Assembly (NCBI GenBank): GCA_024742875.1
Contig: JANSXP010000001.1
Span: 186,001 to 250,000 of the forward strand
DNA length: 64,000 nt
DNA from: Planctomycetaceae bacterium
GTDB taxonomy: Bacteria; Planctomycetota; Planctomycetia; Planctomycetales; Planctomycetaceae
Direction of reading: 5' to 3'
In this document: piece by piece, positions 1 to 10,400 of the stretch
How positions within the stretch are numbered: the stretch's first letter is position 1
Layout of the letters: each line of letters begins with the position of its first letter
Notes under the pieces: generated by a model
Database searches by the model: none
The model's input: only the letters and a program-made list of their open reading frames with translations
What the model was told of the DNA's origin: nothing
Program-made: the position numbers and the translations under genes

Positions 1-3000
1 CCGATTCCACAGAATCCGTGATGCGGCCGCGCTGTTTACGATCGACCACCACGCGGTCGACGATCACTTCCAGCTCGTGCTCGCGGCGATGATCAATTTT
101 GGGGGCGTCGTCAATGTTGTAGGTCGTGCCATCGACGCGCAGTCGGGTGTAGCCGTTTTTCTGCAGCCGCTCGTAGACCGTGTCGTAGGTTGTGTGGTGG
201 TCGACATCGATGGGGGACAGCAGCAGTAGTTTAGCGCGCGCGGGGAGCTTGAGAATGGCTTCCACGATTTCGTCGGTTGTCTGCTTTTGCGCCGGCTGGC
301 CGCACGTCGGGCAGTGAACGGTACCCAGCCGCGCGTAGAGCACCCGCAGATAGTCATAGATTTCTGTGACCGTGCCCACGGTGGATCGCGGTGTGGCGCC
401 GACCGTTTTTTGCTCAATGGCGATGGCCGGGCTGAGTCCCTGAATGCTGTCCACGCGAGGTTTGGGCATCTGACCGAGAAACTGCCGCGCGTAGGCCGAT
501 AGACTTTCAACGTAGCGGCGTTGTCCTTCGGCGTAGAGCGTGTCCATGGCCAGGGACGTTTTGCCGCTGCCGCTGGGACCGCAGAAAACGCTCATCTCTC
601 CCCGAGGCACGTTGACGTCCACGCTCTGCAGATTGTGCTGCGCGGCACCGCTGATCTGAATCCGCTGGCTAAAGACGAATGGGTCGGCTTTGGATTTGCC
701 GCTTTGTGATTTGCGGCTGCCGGCCAGAGGTTTCATGCCGGGAAGCACGCTACGAAGAGCGGCCCCTGTATGTGACTGTTTGCACCGGGCCACGGTTTCC
801 GGCGTTCCCTCGCAGACCACCGTGCCCCCGCCAGCGCCGCCCTCGGGCCCCATGTCGATGATCCAGTCAGCCGTCTTGATGACGTCCAGATTGTGTTCCA
901 CCACGATGACCGTGTTGCCGCGTTCCACAAAACCGTGGAGGACCTCAAGCAGCTTGTGCACGTCGGCAAAGTGCAGGCCGGTGGTGGGTTCGTCCAGCAG
1001 ATACAGGGTCTGTCCGGTCGAGCGTTTTCCAAGTTCGCGGGCGAGTTTGATCCGCTGTGCTTCACCGCCGGAAAGTGTGGGAGAGGGCTGGCCGAGCTGC
1101 ATGTAGTCCAGCCCGACATCGATCAGGGTCTGCAGCAGTTTTTGAATTTTGGGCACGTTTTCAAAGATCGGCAGGGCGTCGCGGATCTCCATGTTGAGGA
1201 CGTCGGCGATGCTGTGATCTTTATATTTGACCTCCAGTGTTTCGTGACTGAAGCGACGGCCCTCGCAGACGTCGCACGGCACCCAAATGTCCGCCAGAAA
1301 GTCCATCTCCAGTTTCGTGGCCCCGTGACCTTCACACGCTTCGCAGCGACCGCCGGACACGTTGAAACTGAATCGTCCCGGCTTGTAGCCCCGCATTCTG
1401 GATTGCGGCAGCGCGGTATACAGCTTGCGGATTTCATCGAAGACTTTGACGTAGGTGGCTGGGTTGCTGCGGGGCGTGCGACCAATGGGTGACTGATCGA
1501 TATCAATGGCTTTGTCGATTTTGGCCAGCCCGTTGATACGATCGTGCGGGCCGGGATCTCCATTGCCTCGGTTGACGTCCCGATTGAGCGTCTGCCACAG
1601 AATGTCTTTGGTGAGCGAGCTTTTGCCACTGCCGCTGACACCTGTCACGCACACGAAGCGTCCCAGAGGAAAGCGGACATCAACGCCTTTGAGGTTATTG
1701 TGACGCGCGTTTTTGACCGTGATAAAATCTTTGGTGCCCGCGACCGTATCCGTGGCCTGCGCACCTTTGGTGGTCGCCTTCTTTTTGGTCGCTTTCTTCT
1801 TTGCCGCTTTGGCGTCTGCCCCGCGACGCTGCGTGGGGACGTCAATACTGAGACGGCCACTCAGATACTGACCGGTGACACTGCGTTTGCTTTTGAGTAC
1901 ATCGTTGACGGAGCCTTCCACGACAAGTTCGCCCCCGCGAATGCCGGGTCCTGGGCCAAAGTCCACCACATGATCGGCCGCCCGCATGGTCTCTTCGTCG
2001 TGCTCGACCACAATGACGGTGTTGCCCTGATCGCGCAGCCGTTCCAGGCTTTCGAGCAGCATGGTGTTGTCACGCGGGTGCAGGCCGATGGATGGTTCAT
2101 CCAGAATGTAGACCACGCCCACCAGACCGCAGCCGATCTGTCCGGCCAGACGAATGCGCTGGGACTCACCACCGCTGAGCGTGGGAGCAGAACGTTCCAA
2201 AGAAAGATAGTGCAGACCGCACTGCAGCAGGAAGCCGAGGCGGCCACGAATTTCCTTCAGTGCCTCTTCGGCGATGAGTTGCTGGGTGTCGTCGAGTTTC
2301 AAAGATGCGAAGAACTCGCTCGCCTCCTGAATGCTGAGCGCACAAACCTGCGGCAGGCTCAGCTCTTTGGGCAGGCCGCGTTTGGCAAAAGCCCGACTGG
2401 TGGTGGTCAGTTTGACGTGGCGTGCCTGCTGATTGAGTCGTTCTCCCTGGCAGGAAGGGCAGCGGACGACTTCCAGATGCTTTTCCATGGCCCGGCGGAG
2501 CATGGGGTTTTTGGCCGCCCGATAGTTTTCCAGCTGTTTGTTGACCCAGCCTTCCCACTTGCCACCGTGCTTGTAGACACCGCCGCGGGTCTTCCAGCTG
2601 AACGTGATGTGTTTATCGCCCGTGCCGTACAGCCACAGCCGCCGCGCTTTTTCGGGGAGGTCTGTCCATTTGGTCTTCAGCAGCGTGTCGGCCTGCATGC
2701 CAACCTGTTTCTCAATGGCTTCGGCCGCCCCTTTGAGAATATGGCGAGGCCAGCGGCCGATCTTTTTTAAAGACGGCAAAAACAGGGTGGCGCCATTCTG
2801 GATGGACTTTTTCTCGTCCACGATGATGGCCGAAGCGGCAAAGCCATGTCGCATCCCCAGACCATTGCAGTCCAGGCACATGCCGAGTGGACTGTTAAAG
2901 CTGAACAGCTGGGGCGACGGCGGCTCGTAGCTCATGCCGCTTTCCGCGCAGGCGTAGTTGGCGCTGTACAGTCGATCGACAAACGCTTTGGCGGCCCCCC

Positions 3001-3751
3001 TTTTCCCCTCTTCGGGTGTGTCGCGGGGCACGGCGCAGATCAGTCGGCCATCCGCCAGTTTGAGCGCCTGTTCGACGGCCTCGGCCAGCCGACTGCGATG
3101 AGCGGGGCCGGACGACAGCCGATCGATGACGACTTCAATGTTGTGTTTGTGATGACGTTTCAGCTTCAGGTCATCACTCAGTGAAACCACGTCACCGTCG
3201 ACGCGTGCTCGCAGGTAGCCGCGTTTGAGCAGATCTTCAAACAGGTCTTTGAATTCGCCCTTCTGGTTTTGCACGATGGGGGCGAGCACCAGATATTTTG
3301 TGCCCTCCGGCAGACTACTGATGCTGTCGATGATGGAGTCGGTGGACTGCGCCTTGATGGGTTTGCCACTGACATAGCAATAGCCCTGGCCGACGCGAGC
3401 AAACAGCACGCGGAGATAGTCGAAGATCTCCGTGATGGTGCCCACCGTGCTGCGGGGATTGCGGCTGGTGGATTTTTGTTGAATGGAAATCGATGGGGCC
3501 AGCCCCGAGATGGAATCCACATTGGGTTTGGGCAACTGGCCCATGAACTGCCTGGCGTAGGTCGACAGCGACTCCACGTAGCGTCGCTGACCCTCGGCAT
3601 ACAGCGTGTCGAAGGCGAGCGAGCTTTTGCCGGAGCCACTGACGCCCGTCATGACGATCAGTTTGTTGCGGGGCAGGCTCAGGCTGACATTGCGGAGATT
3701 ATGCTCGCGGGCGCCACGAATGACGATTTCGCTGGAGACGGCAGAATTCAC
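1..3751 (-). CDS. uvrA: Excinuclease ABC subunit A, tandem-fused double UvrA (3' end outside window)
   Basis: DNA-damage recognition ATPase of nucleotide excision repair. The frame stays open for 1250 codons from a GTG at 3751 (an in-frame TGA lies 16 codons upstream) to the window edge, whereas ordinary UvrA is about 940 residues. Unit one has Walker [10 protein letters not shown] near residue 36, signature LSGGE near 524, a second Walker [10 protein letters not shown] near 703, a four-Cys zinc module (CEAC...CDVC) near 805-830, and a second LSGGE with LDEPTTGLH near 893-920. A second UvrA then starts near residue 1020: [10 protein letters not shown] near 1060, followed by the [17 protein letters not shown] block. 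Both halves repeat the N-terminal UvrA segment, so this is a head-to-tail duplication, not a frameshift artefact. The first unit lacks the CPTCG pair that the second carries after its ATPase start. Chlamydial UvrA is also double-sized, so the fusion fits a PVC bacterium. Confidence 0.95.
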   Translation of the reverse strand, partial: MNSAVSSEIVIRGAREHNLRNVSLSLPRNKLIVMTGVSGSGKSSLAFDTLYAEGQRRYVESLSTYARQFMGQLPKPNVDSISGLAPSISIQQKSTSRNPRSTVGTITEIFDYLRVLFARVGQGYCYVSGKPIKAQSTDSIIDSISSLPEGTKYLVLAPIVQNQKGEFKDLFEDLLKRGYLRARVDGDVVSLSDDLKLKRHHKHNIEVVIDRLSSGPAHRSRLAEAVEQALKLADGRLICAVPRDTPEEGKRGAAKAFVDRLYSANYACAESGMSYEPPSPQLFSFNSPLGMCLDCNGLGMRHGFAASAIIVDEKKSIQNGATLFLPSLKKIGRWPRHILKGAAEAIEKQVGMQADTLLKTKWTDLPEKARRLWLYGTGDKHITFSWKTRGGVYKHGGKWEGWVNKQLENYRAAKNPMLRRAMEKHLEVVRCPSCQGERLNQQARHVKLTTTSRAFAKRGLPKELSLPQVCALSIQEASEFFASLKLDDTQQLIAEEALKEIRGRLGFLLQCGLHYLSLERSAPTLSGGESQRIRLAGQIGCGLVGVVYILDEPSIGLHPRDNTMLLESLERLRDQGNTVIVVEHDEETMRAADHVVDFGPGPGIRGGELVVEGSVNDVLKSKRSVTGQYLSGRLSIDVPTQRRGADAKAAKKKATKKKATTKGAQATDTVAGTKDFITVKNARHNNLKGVDVRFPLGRFVCVTGVSGSGKSSLTKDILWQTLNRDVNRGNGDPGPHDRINGLAKIDKAIDIDQSPIGRTPRSNPATYVKVFDEIRKLYTALPQSRMRGYKPGRFSFNVSGGRCEACEGHGATKLEMDFLADIWVPCDVCEGRRFSHETLEVKYKDHSIADVLNMEIRDALPIFENVPKIQKLLQTLIDVGLDYMQLGQPSPTLSGGEAQRIKLARELGKRSTGQTLYLLDEPTTGLHFADVHKLLEVLHGFVERGNTVIVVEHNLDVIKTADWIIDMGPEGGAGGGTVVCEGTPETVARCKQSHTGAALRSVLPGMKPLAGSRKSQSGKSKADPFVFSQRIQISGAAQHNLQSVDVNVPRGEMSVFCGPSGSGKTSLAMDTLYAEGQRRYVESLSAYARQFLGQMPKPRVDSIQGLSPAIAIEQKTVGATPRSTVGTVTEIYDYLRVLYARLGTVHCPTCGQPAQKQTTDEIVEAILKLPARAKLLLLSPIDVDHHTTYDTVYERLQKNGYTRLRVDGTTYNIDDAPKIDHRREHELEVIVDRVVVDRKQRGRITDSVES

Positions 3752-4123
3752 TGGGAAATGCTTAAAAACACTGGGGTTCTGGTCTGTTCGATCAACTCAC
3801 TGCCGTCGATAAGGCCCCGCTTTGGTGTCGATACACTCGGATTTTGGGGGCAGGGCGGTGGCGGACTGGGCATTCTACGCCCGGCTGTGAAAACTCCAAC
3901 CAAGAGGTGAAGTTGGGGGGGCCAAAAGACTTCGCAGTGCAGAGCAAAAAAGCTACGGCGAGTTCTGCTGCCACCAGCACGACGCTGGTCAGCTTTACCG
4001 GCGCGGGCCGCGGCGTCTGATTCCACTGGTTCGAAATACCCTTACTGGACCCGTCGAGGTTCATCAGTAAGCTCGGACTGAGCCTGTCCCCGCTCACGCT
4101 AGACTCAGTTTCTGGAGGAACCG
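3752..4123. other. Divergent intergenic region uvrA / secreted protein
   Basis: This 372-nt gap separates the start of uvrA (-) from the start of the small secreted protein (+), so promoters for both should lie here. I see no convincing -35/-10 pair, RNA gene or repeat. A minus-strand open frame at 3792-4097 has one short hydrophobic stretch but no ribosome site or recognisable domain, and I do not call it. Confidence 0.5.
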
Positions 4124-4621
4124 ATGCGAAACCTGATTGTGGCTACGCTAGTCCTGATCGCCTGCCCGACAGTCGATGCTGTTGCCCAGCCTTTTGAGGA
4201 TCAGATCGACGGCAAAACAGGCTTCATTCCCAGCACCGGGCAGATCATCGAAGATGTTCGTGTGGTTTCACTCCAGGACACCACGTTTCTCGTGACGCGC
4301 CCTGTGATCATGACGTTTGGCGGCCGGACTTACCCCAAGATGCAGACATGGATGAGGCTGGGAGAGAAGACGGACTTTTTTGTTGTCGATTCGAGGGGCC
4401 AGGCCGAGCAACTGAAAAAGAGACATACATCTGAGAAGATGCTCGAGCAGGATGCTGAAGCAGCAGCGAAAGTCAAATACCGCTTCTTTGAACATCCCTC
4501 CCGAAATGCTGATCCCTTTGAGGGGAAATCGCTGGTGGCCTATACGCAGTTCTTTGGGCATTTTGGCGACGGCCCTCAGCATTGGGCGACGCCGCTTTCT
4601 TTCAAGCGACACACAGGCTGA
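4124..4621 (+). CDS. Small secreted protein of unknown function
   Basis: The product has 165 residues. The N-terminus (MRNLIVATLVLIACPTVDAVAQ) reads as a Sec signal peptide with likely cleavage after AVA-Q, so the protein should be exported. A strong ribosome site (TGGAGGAA, about 6 nt before the ATG) supports both the start and the reality of the gene. The mature part is mixed in composition, with a lysine- and glutamate-rich helix around residues 95-120 and an aromatic tail. I recognise no domain. The end may be altered: in the +1 frame just before the stop, a plausible coding tail continues for about ten codons, so a small indel near 4600-4620 is possible. It stands alone, about 450 nt before the desaturase. 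Confidence 0.7.
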   Translation: MRNLIVATLVLIACPTVDAVAQPFEDQIDGKTGFIPSTGQIIEDVRVVSLQDTTFLVTRPVIMTFGGRTYPKMQTWMRLGEKTDFFVVDSRGQAEQLKKRHTSEKMLEQDAEAAAKVKYRFFEHPSRNADPFEGKSLVAYTQFFGHFGDGPQHWATPLSFKRHTG

Positions 4622-5076
4622 ATGATCTCGTTGCCAACATCGCTTGAGACTGCCTTCAGCATGAGCCCGGCCGCCAGGACTTCGGTCGCTCCTGGAGCAC
4701 TTGTTGCCAGCCGCAACATGAGAGTTGTGCCGCATTCGTGAATCTGTGTTTCTGGATTCACTGGGCCAGATGACGATCGTCGTCCACGTTCATTGCGGGC
4801 CCCTATTCTGCTTCAGTCTGTTACGTCCTGAGAGTCTGGTGCCAGGTGTCGCGGTACGGAGCGGGTAAATTGAGCTCGTATTGAATTCCAGTCGCATCGC
4901 GCCGGACCGAGTACCACATTTGGTTGTCTGGACGCTGAGTAAAAAATCTCACGGCAATTGGGTGCCATGCTCCGCTTTCGGAGTGAACGATTTGTGCGTT
5001 GCGCGGTTTGGCAGACGAAGACAGCGTGATTGAACGAAATGGCCGGCTGTGGTCGCGGGCAACAGACTGGCAAAGG
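4622..5076. other. Intergenic region before the desaturase
   Basis: No gene, RNA or repeat is visible in this stretch. The desaturase frame is open back to a TTG at 4999, so part of the 3' end could be coding if that codon starts the gene. I judge that less likely, because the residues in between resemble nothing in the family and no ribosome site precedes the TTG. Confidence 0.4.
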
Positions 5077-5886
5077 ATGGGAAAGATGCGAACTCGAGGT
5101 CTGCAAATTCGCCGAGATCATCGATTGCGGTGTGTCCCGTGGCGCGATCTGTTGAAGCTCACACCTGGAGAACGCATCCACGAACTGCTGCTCTCGCTGC
5201 CGTGGCTGTTGGCAACGCTGGCCCTGCTGCAGGCTGGCTGGTACCCCCTCGCACTTTTGACGGTGGTCTTCTTTTTTCTCACCGGCCTGAGGCAGGTGCA
5301 CAATGCCTGTCACTTTATGCTGGGCGTTCCTCGCTGGGCGTGCGATGTGTTTTTGTTTGTCATGAGCGTGCTGATGCTCTCCGCCATGCATGCCGTGCAG
5401 GTCACGCACATGCATCACCACAGACATTGTCTGGATGACGATGATATTGAGGCGGCCACAGCGAAGATGAGTGCCTGGCGTGCCATTCTGTTTGGCCCCC
5501 TGCATCCCATCCGGCTGCATATCCACGGTTTTCAGCTGGGCAGCTTCTCAAAGAAGTGCTGGATTGTCGCTGAACTGGCCGCCATGGCGGTCACGCTGGG
5601 TCTGGTGCTGCTGTCTGACAGCGTGACTTTGAAGGTGTTTGCAGCACTGATGCTGATGGGCGAGTGTCTGACAGGATTTTTCGCGGTGTGGACGGTGCAT
5701 CATGACTGCGAACACACCGCCATTGCCCGCACCCAGCGAGGCCGATGGAAGAACCTCGTGTCTTACAACATGTTCTTTCACCTGGAGCACCATCTGTTTC
5801 CCGCTGTGCCGACGTGTCACCTGCAGGAACTGGCTCGACGTCTGGACCGCGTTGATCCTGATCTGCGACGGCCGTCAGTGTTTTGA
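5077..5886 (+). CDS. Fatty acid desaturase family membrane protein
   Basis: Probable integral-membrane di-iron oxygenase that introduces a double bond or hydroxyl group into an acyl chain or related lipid. It carries the three histidine clusters of the family in order: HNACH (HxxxH) after the second hydrophobic segment, HMHHHRH about 40 residues later, and FFHLEHHLFP near the C-terminus. WTVHHDCEH adds further histidines before the last box. Four to five hydrophobic segments place it in the membrane. The ATG at 5077 (MGKMRT) is the likely start; an in-frame ATG at 5086 and a TTG at 4999 are alternatives. At about 269 residues it is short for a desaturase, like compact bacterial and carotenoid-type members. 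The substrate cannot be told, and the neighbours do not help. Confidence 0.85.
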   Translation: MGKMRTRGLQIRRDHRLRCVPWRDLLKLTPGERIHELLLSLPWLLATLALLQAGWYPLALLTVVFFFLTGLRQVHNACHFMLGVPRWACDVFLFVMSVLMLSAMHAVQVTHMHHHRHCLDDDDIEAATAKMSAWRAILFGPLHPIRLHIHGFQLGSFSKKCWIVAELAAMAVTLGLVLLSDSVTLKVFAALMLMGECLTGFFAVWTVHHDCEHTAIARTQRGRWKNLVSYNMFFHLEHHLFPAVPTCHLQELARRLDRVDPDLRRPSVF

Positions 5887-6068
5887 AGGATCCGACGGTT
5901 GAAATTCCCATGCGCCGCGGCTGTGCCCGCTGGCCTGTTCCATTGCGTCTGTGTCTGTGACTTTCGAGAATCGGTCTGGCCTGACCCTCTATTCGATTTC
6001 TGCGGCAGGCTGGGCCAACGCAACTGCTGGTCGTCAAAACAGGACCACTTTTTTCCGGCAGCGTGAGC

Positions 6069-6998
6069 ATGATGCTGAAACAACCTCAGGACGTGCGGAT
6101 TCTGGTGATCGGTTCGGTGAACATGGACCTTGTGTTTCGTGTGGCGCAACTGCCTCGGCCGGGTGAAACGCTGACGGGGCAGTCGCTCGTGCAGTTGCCC
6201 GGCGGCAAAGGGGCCAATCAGGCGGTCGCCGCCGCGCGGCTGGGCGCTCAGGTGAGCATGATTGGCCGTGTGGGCGATGATGAGTTGGGAACGGCCCTGC
6301 TGGGCCACCTGAAGAATGACGGTGTGGAGACAGCAACCCTCCATGTGACTGCGGCGACGTCCAGTGGAGTGGCCATCATTGGCGTAGAGAACAGCGGGCA
6401 AAACTGCATCACCGTGATCCCCGAAGCCAATGGGCGGCTGACGCCAGACGATGTCGAGCGTTCCTCCTTGCTTTTCGCGGAAGCCGACATTGTTCTGCTG
6501 CAGCTGGAGGTTCCTCTGCCAGCCGTCGTGCAAGCTGTGGAACTGGCCCGACAGCACCATGTCACTGTCATGCTGGATCCCGCCCCGGCGGTGGAGCAAC
6601 TACCACCGGAACTGCTGCAGGCAGACGTCCTGTGTCCCAATGAAACCGAAGCCAGCCTGCTGACAGGAATCGAGGTTCACGATCTGGCTTCTGCTGAGTC
6701 GGCCGCCAGAAGTCTCCAGGGCACAACCGGTGGCCATGTCCTGCTGACAATGGGCGGTGACGGTGTGATGGTGGTCATGTCTGATGGGACGTGCGAACAC
6801 GTGCCAGCGGTCGACGTTGATGCGGTGGATACCACGGCCGCCGGAGATGCGTTTGCCGGAGCCGTGGGCGTCGTTCTGGCCATGGGTGGTTCTGTCGTGG
6901 AAGCGGCCAGGTTTGGCTGCCGAGCCGGAGCACTGGCCGCCTCCCGCTCAGGCGCGCAGCCCGCGATGCCCACATGGGCGGAGGTCTCGGAGCGTTGA
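6069..6998 (+). CDS. rbsK: Ribokinase (PfkB family)
   Basis: Phosphorylates D-ribose at O5 with ATP. The protein shows the PfkB signatures: an N-terminal IGSVNMDLVF strand, the sugar-binding PGGKGANQAVAAARLG motif, NETEA in the middle, and the C-terminal DTTAAGDAFAG with the catalytic aspartate and anion hole. Length (about 309 residues) is standard. Start is ATG at 6069; a GTG two codons upstream and an ATG one codon downstream are equally possible, since no clear ribosome site is visible. It stands alone on the plus strand with no ribose transporter or D-ribose pyranase beside it, so the exact sugar is inferred from motif similarity. Its 3' end faces pyruvate carboxylase, with a repeat array between. 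Confidence 0.9.
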   Translation: MMLKQPQDVRILVIGSVNMDLVFRVAQLPRPGETLTGQSLVQLPGGKGANQAVAAARLGAQVSMIGRVGDDELGTALLGHLKNDGVETATLHVTAATSSGVAIIGVENSGQNCITVIPEANGRLTPDDVERSSLLFAEADIVLLQLEVPLPAVVQAVELARQHHVTVMLDPAPAVEQLPPELLQADVLCPNETEASLLTGIEVHDLASAESAARSLQGTTGGHVLLTMGGDGVMVVMSDGTCEHVPAVDVDAVDTTAAGDAFAGAVGVVLAMGGSVVEAARFGCRAGALAASRSGAQPAMPTWAEVSER

Positions 6999-7091
6999 AT
7001 GGACTGTAAGGATGTCCACAGGCTGCAGGTCGCAATCGACAGCCTCGCCGCTGCTGGGGTGAAACGAAGTGCCTCGGCACTCAACAGGTAA

Positions 7092-7449
7092 GCGCGGTGC
7101 CATATCGACTGTCCTGACGAACAGCGACTCAGCGTAACGTCGCGGCGAATGGGCGTACTCTCGTTATCGGCAATCCTCCGCCATCATCTGCCGCGACGTC
7201 GCGGCCCATGCGCGGTCCCACGTCGATTTTCTGAGCGAACAACGCGTTGGCGGAGCGGCGCGACTCGGCGCAGCGACGTTCCCTTTTCATCGAGCCCCCC
7301 ACGCCATCGTCCGCCGCGACGTCGCGGCCCATGCGCGGAACCACGTCGATTGTCGTAGCGAACAACGCGTAAGCGGAGCGGCGCGACTCGGCGCAGCGAC
7401 GTCCCCTTTTTATCGAGCCTCCACGCCATCGTCCGCCGCGACGTCGCGG
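7092..7449. repeat. Intergenic repeat array, about 120-nt period (array 1)
   Basis: Three consecutive related units fill the space between the ribokinase stop and the pyruvate carboxylase stop. The anchor GCGCGG(N)NCCA recurs at 7092 (degenerate), 7210 and 7333. Each unit carries an AGCGAACAACGCGT-like block and, in the two good copies, GCGCGACTCGGCGCAGCGACG. The units are punctuated by a perfect 14-nt palindrome, CCGCGACGTCGCGG, at 7191, 7314 and 7436, giving periods of 123 and 122 nt. The last palindrome ends three bases before the pyruvate carboxylase stop codon. Open frames across it reflect only the GC-rich repeat. A second array of the same family lies at 14889-15128. Confidence 0.85.
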
Positions 7450-7451
7450 CC

Positions 7452-10400
7452 TTAGGCGAAAGTGACGAGGAGGTCGCCGGTTTCGACCTGGCTGCCGCCT
7501 TTCACAAGCACTTCGCCGATTTTGCCGTCCTGTTCGGCATTGATCATGGTTTCCATTTTCATGGCTTCCAGGGTCAGCAGCTTCTGCCCTTTCTTCACGC
7601 TGTCGCCAGGCTGGACGGCCACGGCGACCACCATGCCGGGCATGGTCGAGCCCACGTGGTTGCTGTTGGAGGGGTCGGCTTTGACCGCTTTGACGACGTC
7701 TGTTTCGATGCTCCTGTCGGTGATGGTGACTTCACGGGGCTGGCCGTTGAGTTCGAAGAACACGGTGCGAGTGCCGTCGGCATGCGCGTTGCCGATGGTG
7801 AGGAATTTGATGATGAGTGTCTTGCCCGCTTCGATATCGATGGCAATTTCTTCGCCCGGTTCCAGGCCGTAGAAGAAGTTGGGCGTGGGCAGGATGCTGA
7901 CATCACCGTAGTCGTGCTGATGGGCGGCGAAGTCTTCAAAGACACGTTCGTAGAGGAGCCACTGGACGACTTCTCGTTCAAGGGCCTCGCGTTTGAGCAG
8001 CTCGGAGACTTTGGTACGGGCGGCGTCGAAATCGGCGGGGGGGAGGGTTTCGCCGGGGCGGCCGGCGAATTCTTCCTTGCCCAGCAGAACGCGTTTTTTG
8101 ACTTCCTCGGGGAAGCCGCCGGGGGGCTGACCCATGCCGCCGCTGATGAGGTCGATGACACTCGCGGGGAAGGCAATGTCGCGGTCGCCGCTGAGGACGT
8201 CTTCGTTGGTGAGTTCGTTGGCCACCATGAACAGGGCCATGTCGCCCACCGCTTTGCTGGTGGGTGTGACTTTGACGATGTCTCCGAACAGCTGGTTGAC
8301 ACCGGCGTAGACTTTGCAGACTTCGGCCCAGCGGTCGGCCAGGCCTAAAGCGCGGGCCTGCTGGAACAGGTTGGTGTACTGACCGCCTGGCATTTCGTGT
8401 TCGTAGAGGTCGGCCGTGGCGGGCAGCACCTGACTTTCGAACGGCGTATAGAACTCGCGGGTGGCCCGCCAGTAGTCGGCGACCGCATCGATGGCGTCGG
8501 TGTCCAGGCCCGTGTCGCGATCTCCAAAGCGGAGCATTTCCGCCACGGTGTTGAGGTTGGGCTGGGAGGTGCCGCCGGACATGGGTGCCATGGCACAGTC
8601 GGCGATGTCCAGTCCCACTTTGCTGCCTTCCAGGATAGAGGCCGCCTGAATGCCGGCCGTGTCGTGCGTGTGGAAGTGCACAGGGATGCCCACTTCCTCT
8701 CGGAGTGTTTTGACCAGGGCCGAGGCGGCCGCCGGTTTGCACAGACCGGCCATGTCTTTGATGGCCAGGATGTGGGCGCCCATGCTTTCCAGTTCTTTGG
8801 CCAGGCCCACGTAGTACTGCATGTCGTACTTGTCGCGGTGGGGGTTGGTGAGATCGCCGCTGTAGCAGATGCTGGCTTCGCACAGCATACCGCTGTCGAT
8901 GACCGCCTCCATGGCGATTTTCATGTTGGGCACATAGTTGAGAGCATCGAAGACACGGAACAGATCCATGCCGCACTGGGCCGCCTCTTTGACGCAGGCC
9001 GCCACGACGTTGTCGGGATAGTTGGTGTATCCCAGGGCGCTGGAGGCCCGCAACAGCATCTGGGTGAGAATGTTGGGCACTTTGGCGCGGACATCGGCGA
9101 GACGCTGCCAGGGGCACTCTTTGAGAAATCGCATGGACGTGTCGAAGGTGGCACCGCCCCACATTTCGAGGCTGAACAAATCGCTGCAGTTGCGAGCGTA
9201 GGCATCGCAGATCTGGAGCAGATCGTACGTTCGCATGCGGGTGGCCAGCAGTGACTGATGGGCGTCACGGAACGTGGTGTCCGTGATCATCAGGCGATCC
9301 TGTTCGCGAATCCACTGGGAGAACTTTTCGGCGCCCAGTTCGTGGAACTTGTCACGGGAACCTTTGGGCAAAGGCTGGTTGTAATCAACCGGGGGCAGCG
9401 GGGAAGGTTCACGGCGAACGGCCACCGGACGATCTTTGACCAGCTCGTTGCCGTTGACCATGGTCTCGGCCAGATAGGTGAGAACTTTGGTGGCCCGGTT
9501 TTTGCGGGCATCAAATTTGAACAGATCAGGCGTTTCGTCGATGAAGCGGGTGGTGCAGTCACCGGCGGTGAACGTGGGGTGGCTGAGCGTCTTCAGCAGG
9601 AAGGGGATGTTGGTTTTGACGCCGCGGATGCGAAACTCGCGTAGTGCGCGTTTCATGATGCCGATGGACCCGGCAAAATTGCGTCCGCGAGCGGTGACTT
9701 TGGTGAGCAGTGAGTCGTAGAACGGATTGACGACAGCGCCGGAGAACGCGCTGCCGGCGTCCAGACGCACGCCCATGCCGCTGGCCGAGCGATAGTGGGC
9801 CACGCGACCGTAGTCGGGCATGAAGCTGTTTTCCGGGTCTTCGGTGGTGACGCGGCACTGCAGGGCAAAGCCGTTGACTTTGACGGATTCCTGGGAGGGG
9901 ATGTCGATCTCGGGGTCGCTCAGTTTTTTGCCCTGGGCAACCATGATTTGAGATTTGACAACATCGATGCCGGTGACTTCTTCGGTCACCGTGTGTTCGA
10001 CCTGAATGCGGGGGTTGACTTCAATGAAGTAGAACTTCTCTTCGTCGGCATCAACGAGGAATTCGACGGTGCCCGCGCAGCTGTAACTGGCCTGCTGGCC
10101 GATGGCGATGGCAGCGTCCAGAATGCCCTGACGAAGTTCTTCGCTCAGGTCTGGTGCGGGGGCCAGTTCGATGACTTTCTGATGCCGTCGCTGGACAGAG
10201 CAGTCGCGTTCGAACAGGTGTACGAGCGTGCCGTGTTCGTCTCCGAGCAGCTGCACTTCGATGTGTTTGGCGCGGGCGATGAATTTTTCGATGAAGACGT
10301 CGGCGCTGCCGAAGGCCGTCTGGGCTTCGTTACGGGCGCTTTCAAAGGCCTGAGGGAATTCCTCGGCCGTGCGGACGACCCGCATGCCGCGACCGCCGCC

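Noticed and set aside
1544-2770. Long open frame on the plus strand (about 408 codons)
   Set aside because: It lies wholly antisense to UvrA motifs that are unmistakable on the minus strand; the composition is that of a GC-rich shadow frame.
6999-7091. 30-codon open frame directly after the ribokinase stop
   Set aside because: ATG follows the ribokinase stop at once, but no ribosome site, no recognisable motif, and it runs into the repeat array.
7129-7429. Open frames of 69-81 codons on both strands inside repeat array 1
   Set aside because: They repeat the same Arg/Gly-rich peptide because the DNA repeats; no ribosome site or family match.
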